Shown: positions 18,914-26,561 of the stretch, one piece after another
Numbering within the stretch: position 1 is the stretch's first letter
Layout of the letters: each line of letters starts with the position of its first letter
Assembly: GCF_007858285.1 (NCBI RefSeq)
Contig: NZ_VFIL01000002.1
Span: 434,001 to 498,000, forward strand
DNA length: 64,000 nt
Source: Pseudomonas brenneri
GTDB taxonomy: Bacteria > Pseudomonadota > Gammaproteobacteria > Pseudomonadales > Pseudomonadaceae
Direction of reading: 5' to 3'
Notes under the pieces: model-generated
The model's database searches: none
Told to the model about the DNA's origin: nothing
Seen by the model: only the letters and a program-made list of their open reading frames with translations
Program-made: the position numbers and the translations under genes

Positions 18914-18978
18914 ATGCATTGTTCGGGTGGAAATAAATGCATTTATGCATTGACTGTATATCCATACATGCATATTCT
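18914..18978 (+). promoter_or_regulatory. Tailocin promoter with four ATGCAT operator sites
   Basis: A strong sigma70-like promoter, TTGACT (18950-18955), 17 bp, TATTCT (18973-18978), points toward the tail genes. Four ATGCAT palindromes start at 18914, 18937, 18945 and 18968, with spacings of 23, 8 and 23 bp. The third overlaps the -35 box and the fourth abuts the -10 box, so a bound repressor would block polymerase. Binding by the upstream repressor is inferred from position and the shared ATGC core upstream of its own gene. Confidence 0.65.
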
Positions 18979-19013
18979 TCATCTCAAGCCAGCCAACAAG
19001 GCCTGGTGGAGGC

Positions 19014-19112
19014 GGCAAGGATGCTGCCAGGGAAGACAAGGAAGGCACGCAACACTGGCAAGGACGCCACCGAGTGATGGCAAGGACGCCAGGCAACACC
19101 GGCAAGGATGCC
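19014..19112 (+). repeat. Phased GGCAAGGAYGCC repeat array in the tailocin leader
   Basis: Copies of GGCAAGGA(C/T)GCC or close variants start at 19014 (partly degenerate), 19035 (degenerate, GACAAGGAAGGC), 19057, 19079 and 19101. The spacing is 21-22 bp, about two turns of DNA. The array lies 35 bp downstream of the -10 box and 300 bp before the holin gene, in the untranslated leader. Role unknown: activator binding site, antitermination element or leader RNA structure. Confidence 0.7.
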
Positions 19113-19313
19113 GACGCTCTTTAGTTTCACGGTTTCACCACAGGCAGCGATGAACCGGCCTTAACGGTTCAGAGGGTTGGCAACTGACCCGGGTGTGCAG
19201 CGTAAAGCACCAGAAGCAGTTATCCGGCAGACAGGGATCGTGGTCGGAAAAACATCGAGGAAAGATCCGTACCGCGCCAGTAGCGCCGAAAGATCGCAAG
19301 GACCGCATTACTG

Positions 19314-19338
19314 AAAAGCCTGGGCAACCGGGCTTTTT
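19314..19338 (+). terminator. Intrinsic terminator in the tailocin leader
   Basis: AAAAGCCTGG-GCAA-CCGGGCTTTT makes a 10-bp stem (one G-T pair) with a GCAA tetraloop and ends in five T residues. It stands between the only strong promoter seen and the first tail gene, 83 bp before the holin start, so transcription must pass it or start after it. Confidence 0.75.
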
Positions 19339-19420
19339 GGAATGCCTACCGACACATCAAACCACTTATTGATCAAAGCACCGGCCACCTGCCGGTTTTA
19401 CGCATTCCAGGAGGCGTGAC

Positions 19421-19753
19421 ATGACAAACGAGCAGCAAGCGTTGGCAGAAATGCCTATCTGGCTGGTGATTATTCTGGCCCTGATCGGCGGGGTATCCGG
19501 GGAAATGTGGCGCGCCGACAAGGAGGGCGCCCGCGGTTGGTCGCTGGTCCGTCGCCTGGCCCTGCGTTCCGGGGCGTGCATGGTGTGCGGGGTATCGGCA
19601 CTGATGCTGCTGTATGCCGCTGGCATGTCGATCTGGACGGCGGGCGCCCTCGGATGCCTGACCGCCATGGCCGGTGCCGACGTGGCCATCGGCCTGTATG
19701 AGCGCTGGGCCGCCAAGCGCATCGGGGTCAACCAACCCCCGGATTCAAAGTGA
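19421..19753 (+). CDS. Holin
   Basis: Small membrane protein of 110 aa with about three hydrophobic segments (roughly 12-27, 50-68, 72-90) and a charged C-terminus, of the holin type that opens tailocin operons in P. fluorescens. It would permeabilise the inner membrane so that the endolysin reaches the wall. GGAGG lies 5 bp before the ATG. It is the first gene of the structural operon; endolysin and spanins are at the far end. Confidence 0.8.
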   Translation: MTNEQQALAEMPIWLVIILALIGGVSGEMWRADKEGARGWSLVRRLALRSGACMVCGVSALMLLYAAGMSIWTAGALGCLTAMAGADVAIGLYERWAAKRIGVNQPPDSK

Positions 19754-19774
19754 TTGTTGCAAGGAAGCCACACC

Positions 19775-20287
19775 ATGACCCTCATTGAAAAACCTTCACA
19801 GCTGCCGATTGCTGTCGGCGAGGCGCTGCGTGCAGCGTTCCCCGATTTGCGGGTGGGCAGCCCGCCGGGCTTTCTGGCGACGGATGAAACCGGCGTGGCG
19901 ATCACGGTCGAGCGCAATGGCCCCGGCGTGCGCTCCCTTGAAGGGCGCAAGGCCCATGTGCTGTCGATCTCGCTCAAAGTCATGGCCGCCCAGGGCGCGC
20001 AACCCTTTGACGCTTGTGACCTGGCGAGCCGGCTGATGGACCTGGTACTGGATAACCGTTGGCAGTTGCCGCCGGCCCAGTGCGATGTGCCGGTGAATAT
20101 CGTCGCGCTGCCGTCGAGCCTGGTGGGGGCCGAAACCAACTATGACAGTTGGACCGTGTCCTTCAGCCAGACCCTTTACCTCGGCCCGCCACTGCTCAAC
20201 GACCCCATCGGCAAGCCGCTGTTTGCCCGTACCTGGGAAGTGTCGAACATCGACGACCCCGATCAATACCGGCCATTGCAGGAGTAG
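19775..20287 (+). CDS. Tailocin protein of unknown function, between holin and gpV
   Basis: 170-aa protein from MTLIEKPSQLPIAVGE; an AAGGAAG box precedes it, while the in-frame TTG at 19754 has none. No catalytic motif or signal peptide. The C-terminal half (YDSWTVSFSQTLYLGPPL; RTWEVSNIDDPDQYRP) has a beta-rich look, like small phage tail proteins. The position before gpV suggests a tail-terminator or minor baseplate role, but this is only inference. Confidence 0.6.
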   Translation: MTLIEKPSQLPIAVGEALRAAFPDLRVGSPPGFLATDETGVAITVERNGPGVRSLEGRKAHVLSISLKVMAAQGAQPFDACDLASRLMDLVLDNRWQLPPAQCDVPVNIVALPSSLVGAETNYDSWTVSFSQTLYLGPPLLNDPIGKPLFARTWEVSNIDDPDQYRPLQE

Positions 20288-20290
20288 CCC

Positions 20291-20902
20291 ATGTTCGATG
20301 CACTGTTACGCCTGCAATTGGCGCCCCTGATCGAGCGCCTGGCCCACATGGAAACCCAGCTTGAAGACCTCTATCGGCGTGCCGAGAGCTTTTGCCGGAT
20401 CGGCGTGTGCCAGGAGGTCGATGCGGCCAGCAATACCTGCAAGGTCAGCCATGGCGAGTTGCTGACCCCGGCGATTCGTTTTTTCAACCCCAGCGCCGGC
20501 GCGCAGACGGAAACGCGGATCCCCACGGTGGGTGAGCAATGCCTGCTGCTCAACTACGGCGGTGGCGAGGGTGGGGGGCAGTCGGTGGCGTTGTTTGGCC
20601 TCAACAGTGACCGCTTTCCGCCGCTGTCCAGTGCGGCCAGCCTGACGAGCCGACGTTATGAGGACGGCACGCAAAGCGCCTACGACGCCGCAGCACATGT
20701 ATTGGGTTGGAACAATGGACCAGCGGCATTCAGCGGCTCTCGCGAGCAAGTGGAAATGAATTTGGGCGCTGCCCGTTTAGTCATGACCGCCGCAACCATC
20801 AGTCTGCAAGTCGGAGCCGTCGGCATGCTGCTGGATGCATCCGGCGTGCACTTGAGTGGCCCGGTGGTCGATCACCAGGGCCGAGTTATCAGCACGGCAT
20901 AA
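20291..20902 (+). CDS. Baseplate assembly protein V (spike)
   Basis: 203-aa gpV-family protein forming the trimeric membrane-piercing spike at the baseplate centre. N-terminal helix, then an OB-fold region with TRIPTVGEQCLLLNYGGGEG and SVALFGLNSDRFP, and a C-terminal repeat-like beta region (MTAATISLQVGAVGMLLD). It is followed at once by gpW, gpJ and gpI, the P2 order. Confidence 0.88.
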   Translation: MFDALLRLQLAPLIERLAHMETQLEDLYRRAESFCRIGVCQEVDAASNTCKVSHGELLTPAIRFFNPSAGAQTETRIPTVGEQCLLLNYGGGEGGGQSVALFGLNSDRFPPLSSAASLTSRRYEDGTQSAYDAAAHVLGWNNGPAAFSGSREQVEMNLGAARLVMTAATISLQVGAVGMLLDASGVHLSGPVVDHQGRVISTA

Positions 20903-20911
20903 GGATTTGCC

Positions 20912-21244
20912 ATGATCGGAATTGAGAGAAACACCGGGGCCGTGGTGGACGACTGGCTGCAATTCGTCCAGCGCGCCACCCGGGCCCTGACCACACCTTT
21001 GGGCTCGCGGCAGAAACGCCCGCTTTACGGTTCGATGATCCCGCAGCTGCTGGGGCAGAACCTGGGCGATGATCTGCTGATCCTCGCCCAAAGCCACGCC
21101 GCCCAGGCCTTTTACAACCCGCAGAACGGCATCGCCGATTTTGCCCCGCAAGTCATCGTCGCCAATCGCCAGGGCGCAGGCCTGCTGTTGCGGTTTGCCG
21201 GCACCTGGAAAAACCGCAAGCAATCCTTCGAGGTGGTGACATGA
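20912..21244 (+). CDS. Baseplate assembly protein W (GPW/gp25 family)
   Basis: 110-aa wedge protein. IGIERNTGAVVDDW and LTTPLGSRQKRPLYGS are typical of the gp25/gpW family. It builds the baseplate wedge with gpJ and gpI. Its stop overlaps the gpJ start by 4 bp. Confidence 0.9.
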   Translation: MIGIERNTGAVVDDWLQFVQRATRALTTPLGSRQKRPLYGSMIPQLLGQNLGDDLLILAQSHAAQAFYNPQNGIADFAPQVIVANRQGAGLLLRFAGTWKNRKQSFEVVT

Positions 21245-22236
21245 GCATGTTGATCCCCGGGCAGAACCAACTGGCGCCGCCCGACCTCATTGCCGTCGAC
21301 GAATTCGAACCGCTGCTGGCGCAGTTCAAGGCATTTGTCGTCGACTACGTGGCCACCCGCGCCCCGCAAAGCGCGGCCAAACTCAAGGTCAGCCTGGACA
21401 ATGAAAGCGAGTTGCTGACCCTGGCCCTGGAAGCCTTTTGTGTGCGCCTGCAAACCCATGAGCGCAAATACAATGCGCGGATCCAGCAGATGCTGGCGTG
21501 GTGGGCCACCGGCAGCAACCTGGATGCGCGCCTGGCCGACATGGGCCTGGAGCGCCAGGTGCTCGACCCAGGCGACCCGGCGGCATTCCCGCCCGTGCCA
21601 CCGACCCTGGAAAGTGACGACGATGCGCGGCTGCGCTACTACCTGGCGCCCCACGCGCCGGCTGCGGGTTCACGCATGCAGTATCGTCGCGAGGTGTTCA
21701 CCCTTGGCGAGCGGCCGGTGGTGAAAGTGCAGAGTGCCGCTGCTGGCGTGGTGACAGTCAGTTATACCTTCGACCCGGATGGTTATGCCGCCCAGGTCAA
21801 GGATGGCAACGCCCGGCGCACGGCACCTGGGGAGGTCATGGTCACAGTGCTCTCGCGCTCGGGTAATGGCACGCCATCGACGGACTTGCTTGACGGTGTG
21901 CGCCGCCATTTCGCCCGGCCCGATGTGCGCCCGGAAACCGATTGGGTGACAGTGCAGGGCGCGCAGATCGTGCCCTATAAGATTCGCGTGGTCGCCCGGA
22001 TCAACGCCGGCCCGGACTCGGGGCTGACGCAAGTGGCGGCCCAGCAATTGCTGCAACGTTATGCCGAATCTTGCCACCGCCTTGAAGGGCGCGTGGACCC
22101 GAGTTGGATCGACTACACCATCCACACCGCCGGGGCTACGCAACTGGAGATTCTCGAACCGCTGGCGCCGATCATCACCACGGCCTTCCAGGCTCCGTAT
22201 TGCACGGGTGTCGAGGTGCAGGTGCTGACGCTATGA
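21241..22236 (+). CDS. Baseplate assembly protein J
   Basis: 331-aa gpJ-type wedge protein. The conserved stretch AAGSRMQYRREVFTLG and the following VVTVSYTF are characteristic. Translationally coupled to gpW upstream and gpI downstream by 4-bp overlaps. Confidence 0.9.
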   Translation: MSMLIPGQNQLAPPDLIAVDEFEPLLAQFKAFVVDYVATRAPQSAAKLKVSLDNESELLTLALEAFCVRLQTHERKYNARIQQMLAWWATGSNLDARLADMGLERQVLDPGDPAAFPPVPPTLESDDDARLRYYLAPHAPAAGSRMQYRREVFTLGERPVVKVQSAAAGVVTVSYTFDPDGYAAQVKDGNARRTAPGEVMVTVLSRSGNGTPSTDLLDGVRRHFARPDVRPETDWVTVQGAQIVPYKIRVVARINAGPDSGLTQVAAQQLLQRYAESCHRLEGRVDPSWIDYTIHTAGATQLEILEPLAPIITTAFQAPYCTGVEVQVLTL

Positions 22237-22871
22237 GTGAGCACACATCCAGTTTATTGCCGGCCAACAGTTCGCCGCTGGAGAAGGCGCTGGACCTGGG
22301 TTTCGGCAAGTTGCTCGAACGGGCCGAGCCGCCGTTCCCGGCGCTGATGAATCCGCTGCACACGCCGCAGGCGTTCCTGCCTTACCTGGCCGCTGACCGT
22401 GGCGTCAGTGAATGGAACGCCGCTGCCGACGAAACCGAAAAGCGCCTCACGGTCGCCCTATCCTGGCAGATCCAGCGCCAGGCCGGTACGCCCAAGGCGT
22501 TGAGCCACGCAGTCGAATCCCTGGGGTTTACCCCCAATATTCTGGCCTGGTACCAACAGCGCCCGCTGGCCCAGCCCTACACCTTCGACGTGCAGGCGAT
22601 CATCGGCCGCAGTTGGTCCAGTGGCGACCACAACCGCTTGATCCGCCGCATCAACGCGGCCAAGAGCGAGCGCGACCTGGCCACCATCACCCTGGTGCAT
22701 GAGGTGGTGGGCAGGCTGCCCATCACCAGCGTCGCCCATGCAGCGCTAAGTGACAGCGAGCTGTCGCTGCGGGGCGCCTTGCCGCAACTCATGTTGAGTT
22801 CAGGGCTTAACAGTGCGGGCGTGGCCCAGCACTACACCATTAACGACTACGACCTCAGGGCGCAGCCATGA
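22233..22871 (+). CDS. Tail protein I
   Basis: 212-aa P2 gpI-type protein (LLPANSSPLEKALD; LPYLAADRGVSEWNAA) that links the wedge to the fibre. The open frame extends upstream, but the ATG at 22233 overlaps the gpJ stop and gives the family's usual N-terminus. The end overlaps the fibre gene by 4 bp. Confidence 0.9.
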   Translation: MSEHTSSLLPANSSPLEKALDLGFGKLLERAEPPFPALMNPLHTPQAFLPYLAADRGVSEWNAAADETEKRLTVALSWQIQRQAGTPKALSHAVESLGFTPNILAWYQQRPLAQPYTFDVQAIIGRSWSSGDHNRLIRRINAAKSERDLATITLVHEVVGRLPITSVAHAALSDSELSLRGALPQLMLSSGLNSAGVAQHYTINDYDLRAQP

Positions 22872-23401
22872 CCGATGACATTACGCGCCTGGTGCGCTTC
22901 ACCTCCAAGGGTTTGGATGAAGTGTTGCAGGCAAAGAACCAAGGCTTGAAAGGCGAAATCACCCACATCGCCGCCGGCACCGGCCGCTACAACCCCACCG
23001 GCAACGAAACCGCCCTGCGCGATGAGCGCCAGCGCGTGGCGATTGTGGATTACGAAGACCTGGGCCAGCGCCAACTGCGCATGGCCGCGCTGTTTGATGG
23101 CGATGGTGAATATGAGATTGGCGAGTTCGGGTTTTACCTCGCCAGTGGCACGCTGTTGGCGGTGTACTCGGTGGCGGGGAAGTTGCTGACGTACAAGGCG
23201 GCGGCGGCGCGGGTGTTGCAGAAGTTTACGTTGGATATTTCGCCGTTGCCGGCGGATAGCGTCACCGTGATCGTGGGGTCGGAAAACCTCAACATCCTGG
23301 TGGTGGATGAGTTGGCGTCACTCTCGACGGCCAGTATCGACAACATGGCGCGAGGCATCGGAGCTTTATTTCGATTGATGGCGCTTGAAGCGAAGGCTTA
23401 A
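22868..23401 (+). CDS. Tail fibre N-terminal (baseplate attachment) protein
   Basis: 177-aa protein made almost only of the phage tail-collar fibre N-domain: TSKGLDEVLQAKNQGLKGEI, ITHIAAGTGRY and YEIGEFGFYLASGTLLAVYS. This part fixes a fibre to the baseplate. Full P2-type fibres are several hundred residues longer; here the gene stops after about residue 177 and the receptor-binding part seems to be encoded in the next gene. Codon use matches the other tail genes. Confidence 0.85.
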   Translation: MTDDITRLVRFTSKGLDEVLQAKNQGLKGEITHIAAGTGRYNPTGNETALRDERQRVAIVDYEDLGQRQLRMAALFDGDGEYEIGEFGFYLASGTLLAVYSVAGKLLTYKAAAARVLQKFTLDISPLPADSVTVIVGSENLNILVVDELASLSTASIDNMARGIGALFRLMALEAKA

Positions 23402-23434
23402 CACAAGATCAATGCACTACAAGGAGTTTAAACA

Positions 23435-24190
23435 TTGAGTACTGAACAGCAATTGGCCGCGGTTGTCAGCGCGGCAAATAATCTGACGGGTGTTGTGACG
23501 GGTAAGATCGGCGAGATTGATAAAGCCCTTGAAGTAGCGCAACGAACCTACCGCGAACATCTTGCAAGTTTGGATCAGCGCCTGCCAAGGCTGGCGCTTA
23601 CGCAAAATTTTAGTATGGCGCCGGATGCCACGGGCAATCTGATTGAGGGATGGGATATTCATCAGCAGGTAACTACAAAGAAGTTGCGGGCAATCACTAC
23701 TCTTTCTCAAGAAGCTGGGCGCCCCCAAGCAGATATCGATTTTATGCGACAAGTCCAAGCGGATGTTCGGGAACAGTTTCCTGATTTTGATATTAGGGCC
23801 TCTGAATATTGGAGAAATGTCATTCACGTCTGGCAAATGAAATGGTCGAGTAATACGGGAGGTGCTGCTTGGCTTGCTTATCCAAGGTCTGTCGATGACG
23901 GAAAGGTAAGTGGTGGCCGCCCGTTGATTCTGAACTCTAGCCTGACGATAGGTGCTTTTGTTCGGATTGTGAGTGGTGAAGTTAATAACGCGTGGTGTAC
24001 AGGGGCTGAAAAGGGCAAGTGGCGTTGGTGTTCAGTGGTTATGCAACCGACTCGAATGTTTGGCCATTACTGGTTTATCCACCCAATGTGTATCACTGCG
24101 GATGGGGAAGTTGAGGTCATGCTTGCAGGCGCCTGTACGGGTGTTGTTACTCATCCAGCTGATTGGTCGTACATGTTGGCTTTGGATTAA
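23435..24190 (+). CDS. Putative tail fibre/receptor-binding protein (host-range module)
   Basis: 251-aa protein with a TTG start behind a clear AAGGAG box; no ATG lies at the domain edge. Residues 1-55 are a probable coiled coil (QLAAVVSAANNLTGVVTGKI), of the type seen in fluorescent-pseudomonad tail fibres. The rest is aromatic-rich (WQMKWSSNTGGAAWLAYPRS; GHYWFIHPMCI; CTGVVTHPADWSYML) with no family recognised. The DNA is visibly AT-richer than the genes around it from about 23400 to 24200, as for exchangeable specificity genes. A chaperone gene follows, as is usual after fibres. Confidence 0.68.
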   Translation: MSTEQQLAAVVSAANNLTGVVTGKIGEIDKALEVAQRTYREHLASLDQRLPRLALTQNFSMAPDATGNLIEGWDIHQQVTTKKLRAITTLSQEAGRPQADIDFMRQVQADVREQFPDFDIRASEYWRNVIHVWQMKWSSNTGGAAWLAYPRSVDDGKVSGGRPLILNSSLTIGAFVRIVSGEVNNAWCTGAEKGKWRWCSVVMQPTRMFGHYWFIHPMCITADGEVEVMLAGACTGVVTHPADWSYMLALD

Positions 24191-24201
24191 GGAGAACGTT
24201 A

Positions 24202-24438
24202 ATGAAACCTGTATTTGCACTTGCTGAACTACATCCTTTGATCAAGTGGAAGGAAATCCGTGCCTCCCGCGACGCTGACCTCGCCGCCAGCGATTACGCC
24301 GCGATGCCCGATTACCCCATGACGGAAAAGGACCGCCCGGTCTTCGTCGCCTACCGCAAGGCCCTGCGCGATATCCCCGATCAAGGCGCCGATCCGGACG
24401 CCGTGATCTGGCCCGAAAAACCGGCCTTCCTGAAGTAA
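24202..24438 (+). CDS. Tail fibre assembly chaperone (small)
   Basis: 78-aa protein starting MKPVFALAELHPLIKW behind an AAGGAG box. The C-terminal motif YRKALRDIPDQ...DAVIWPEKP is typical of short phage tail assembly chaperones. The downstream half returns to the GC-rich codon use of the cluster while the fibre gene before it is AT-rich, so the exchange border may lie near 24230-24260. Two terminators follow. Confidence 0.75.
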   Translation: MKPVFALAELHPLIKWKEIRASRDADLAASDYAAMPDYPMTEKDRPVFVAYRKALRDIPDQGADPDAVIWPEKPAFLK

Positions 24439-24446
24439 TACACACC

Positions 24447-24499
24447 ACCGCGAAAGCGGTTTTTTTTCGCCCGCCCAAAGCCCCTCCCGAAGGGGCTTT
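24447..24499 (+). terminator. Two tandem terminators inside the tailocin operon
   Basis: The first is ACCGC-GAAA-GCGGT plus an eight-T run (24447-24467). The second is AAAGCCCC/GGGGCTTT with a 7-nt loop and then CGCTTTTT (24477-24506). They separate the fibre module from the sheath genes. No promoter boxes are visible in the 30 bp left before the next start codon. Confidence 0.8.
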
Positions 24500-24528
24500 G
24501 CGCTTTTTGCACCCGGAGAATTCCCCCC

Positions 24529-24732
24529 ATGGCCAACCGCCAAACCTACACCGTCCTCATCCCATTCCCCACCCAAGGTGGCCACTGGTCCACCGTCGGT
24601 CAGGAGCTGGACTTGCTGGACGTCGAAGCAACCGCCCTGCGCACCGCCGGCCGCCTGGAACTGACCAGCGTGCTGGCTGCCGCCCAAGACACCCCACCGG
24701 CCAAGAAGGCCGTCACCAAGAAGGCTGAATAA
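24529..24732 (+). CDS. Small tailocin protein upstream of the sheath
   Basis: 67 aa, starting MANRQTYTVLIPFPTQGG. The C-terminal 15 residues are Lys/Ala-rich (PPAKKAVTKKAE). It has a CGGAGAA box and ends 2 bp before the sheath start codon. Family not recognised; small proteins occur in this place in several Mu- and P2-like tails. Confidence 0.65.
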   Translation: MANRQTYTVLIPFPTQGGHWSTVGQELDLLDVEATALRTAGRLELTSVLAAAQDTPPAKKAVTKKAE

Positions 24733-24734
24733 TC

Positions 24735-25901
24735 ATGGCTGAGGTTTTGAACTTCGAGCATAACGGCATCACCGTCAATGCCAGCGAATCCCCCGAGGCC
24801 ATGGGTGGCCTGGGTGACAACGTAATCGGTCTGGTCGGCACTGCGCCTAATGCGCATCTGTCGATCCCGAAAAACGCCCCGTTCCGCATCAACAGTTTCA
24901 CCGCCCAGGCACTGCTGGACCCGACCGGCACTGAGTCGGGCACGCTGTTTCATGCGGTGTACCAGATCCTCAAAGTGGTCAAGGTGCCGGTCTATGTGGT
25001 GATCGTCGAAGAGGGCGCGACCCCCGCCGATACCCTCAACAACGTGATCGGCGGCAACGAGCCGGTGACCGGTCGCAAGCTGGGCCTCGCGGCGCTTGGC
25101 AGCGTCCCGGAAGACCTGACCATCATTGGCGCTCCAGGCTTCACCGGCACCAAGGCCGTGGCCGGTGAGTTTGCCGCGTTCGGCAAGCGCATCAAGGCCC
25201 GTGTGGTGCTGGACGGCAAAGACGCCAGCGTCGCCGATCAAGTGACCTACAGCGGCGAGCTGGGTGGCGCCGACCTGGGTTTCGACCGTTGCCTGCTGGT
25301 ACACAACATGCCGTCGGTGTACTCCAAGGCCGCGAAGAAAAACGTGTTCCTCGCGCCGTCGTCCCTGGCCATTGCCGCGCTGGCCAAGGTCAAGCAGTGG
25401 GAGAGCCCGGGCAACCAGGTGACCTTCGCCGAAGATGTATCGCGGGTGGTCGAGTACAACATCCTCGACACCTCCACCGAAGGCGACCTGCTCAACCGCT
25501 ACGGCGTGAGCTACTACGCCCGCACCATCCTCGGCGGTTTCTCGCTGCTGGGTAACCGTTCCATCACCGGCAAGTTCATCAGCTATGTCGGCCTGGAAGA
25601 CGCCATCAGTCGCAAGCTGGTCAAGGCCGGGCAGAAAGCCATGGCGCACAACCTGACCAAGTCGTTCATGGACCAGGAGGTCAAGCGCATCAACGACTGG
25701 CTGCAAACCCTGGTGGCCGACGAAACCATCCCGGGCGGTAGCGTGTACCTGCACCCGGAACTCAACAGTGTCGAGAAGTACAAGAACGGCACCTGGTTCA
25801 TCGTGATCGACTACGGCCGCTACGCGCCGAACGAACACATGGTTTATCAACTCAATGCCCGCGATGAAATCATCGAGCAATTCCTGGAGGACGTTCTCTA
25901 A
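24735..25901 (+). CDS. Tail sheath protein
   Basis: 388-aa contractile sheath subunit (P2 gpFI family). N-terminal IGLVGTAPNA and the C-terminal VIDYGRYAPNEHMVYQLNA region are typical of the family; the middle contains KKNVFLAPSSLAIAAL and RTILGGFSLLGNRSITG. Its presence makes the particle R-type and not F-type. Overlaps the tube gene by 1 bp. Confidence 0.94.
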   Translation: MAEVLNFEHNGITVNASESPEAMGGLGDNVIGLVGTAPNAHLSIPKNAPFRINSFTAQALLDPTGTESGTLFHAVYQILKVVKVPVYVVIVEEGATPADTLNNVIGGNEPVTGRKLGLAALGSVPEDLTIIGAPGFTGTKAVAGEFAAFGKRIKARVVLDGKDASVADQVTYSGELGGADLGFDRCLLVHNMPSVYSKAAKKNVFLAPSSLAIAALAKVKQWESPGNQVTFAEDVSRVVEYNILDTSTEGDLLNRYGVSYYARTILGGFSLLGNRSITGKFISYVGLEDAISRKLVKAGQKAMAHNLTKSFMDQEVKRINDWLQTLVADETIPGGSVYLHPELNSVEKYKNGTWFIVIDYGRYAPNEHMVYQLNARDEIIEQFLEDVL

Positions 25902-26407
25902 TGTTTACCAACCGAGTCAGACAGGCCATTGCGGCCACTCTCCAGGGCCTGCCGCTGTCGGCGACCGTCGAGGAATTCACCCCGCCGAAGATCGAGTTCG
26001 AGATGGAAGCCATGACCGGCGGGCGCTTTATCGCCGAGGAAATGGCCAAGAGCGCCAAGGTGCTGAGCGCCAAGCTGGTGCTGCAAGGCGCCGGTCCCGA
26101 AATCATGCTGGCCCTGGGCGTGCGCTTGGGCGAAGACATCCTGCTCAACGTGCGTGAAGCGGGCCAGGACCAGGACGGCAAGGCCTACTTCACCTACCAC
26201 ACCGTCGGCGGCAAGCTCAAATCCCTGGAAGAAGCCAAGCTGAAGATGGGCGACAAGGCTACCACCACCCTGGATCTGTCCTGCCGCACCTACCATCGCC
26301 TGGACAACGGCGTGCCGGTGATCGACATCGACGTGCGCACCCAGAGGTTCGTGCTCAACGGCGTCGACATCCTCGGTGATGCCCGGCGTGCGGTGTTGAT
26401 GCCGTAA
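25901..26407 (+). CDS. Major tail tube protein
   Basis: 168-aa inner tube subunit, P2 gpFII family. Recognisable are TVEEFTPPKIEFEMEAMTGG, LSCRTYHRLDNGVPVIDID and the C-terminal FVLNGVDILGDARRA. It follows the sheath as in P2. A REP doublet lies in the 150-bp gap after it. Confidence 0.93.
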   Translation: MFTNRVRQAIAATLQGLPLSATVEEFTPPKIEFEMEAMTGGRFIAEEMAKSAKVLSAKLVLQGAGPEIMLALGVRLGEDILLNVREAGQDQDGKAYFTYHTVGGKLKSLEEAKLKMGDKATTTLDLSCRTYHRLDNGVPVIDIDVRTQRFVLNGVDILGDARRAVLMP

Positions 26408-26429
26408 GCCTGCCCACGGCGCGGCCACT

Positions 26430-26516
26430 ATAGGAGCTGGCTTGCCGGCGATTGCATCACCTCAGTTCAACTGAAAGACCGCGCTGCCTGTATCGCAGGC
26501 AAGCCGGCTCCCACAC
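26430..26516. repeat. REP doublet inside the tailocin operon
   Basis: TAGGAGCTGGCTTGCCGGCGAT and the inverted ATCGCAGGCAAGCCGGCTCCCACA face each other across about 40 bp. It lies between the tube and chaperone genes, so it is transcribed as a long hairpin in the tail mRNA. Same family as 33514 and 41734. Confidence 0.88.
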
Positions 26517-26561
26517 TGACCGTGCCCACGCTTTCTAAATTGTCATCAAGGAATTTTGCCC

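Noticed and set aside
18884..19153. 89-codon plus-strand frame in the tailocin leader
   Set aside because: It spans promoter boxes and the repeat array, with poor amino acid composition and no ribosome site.
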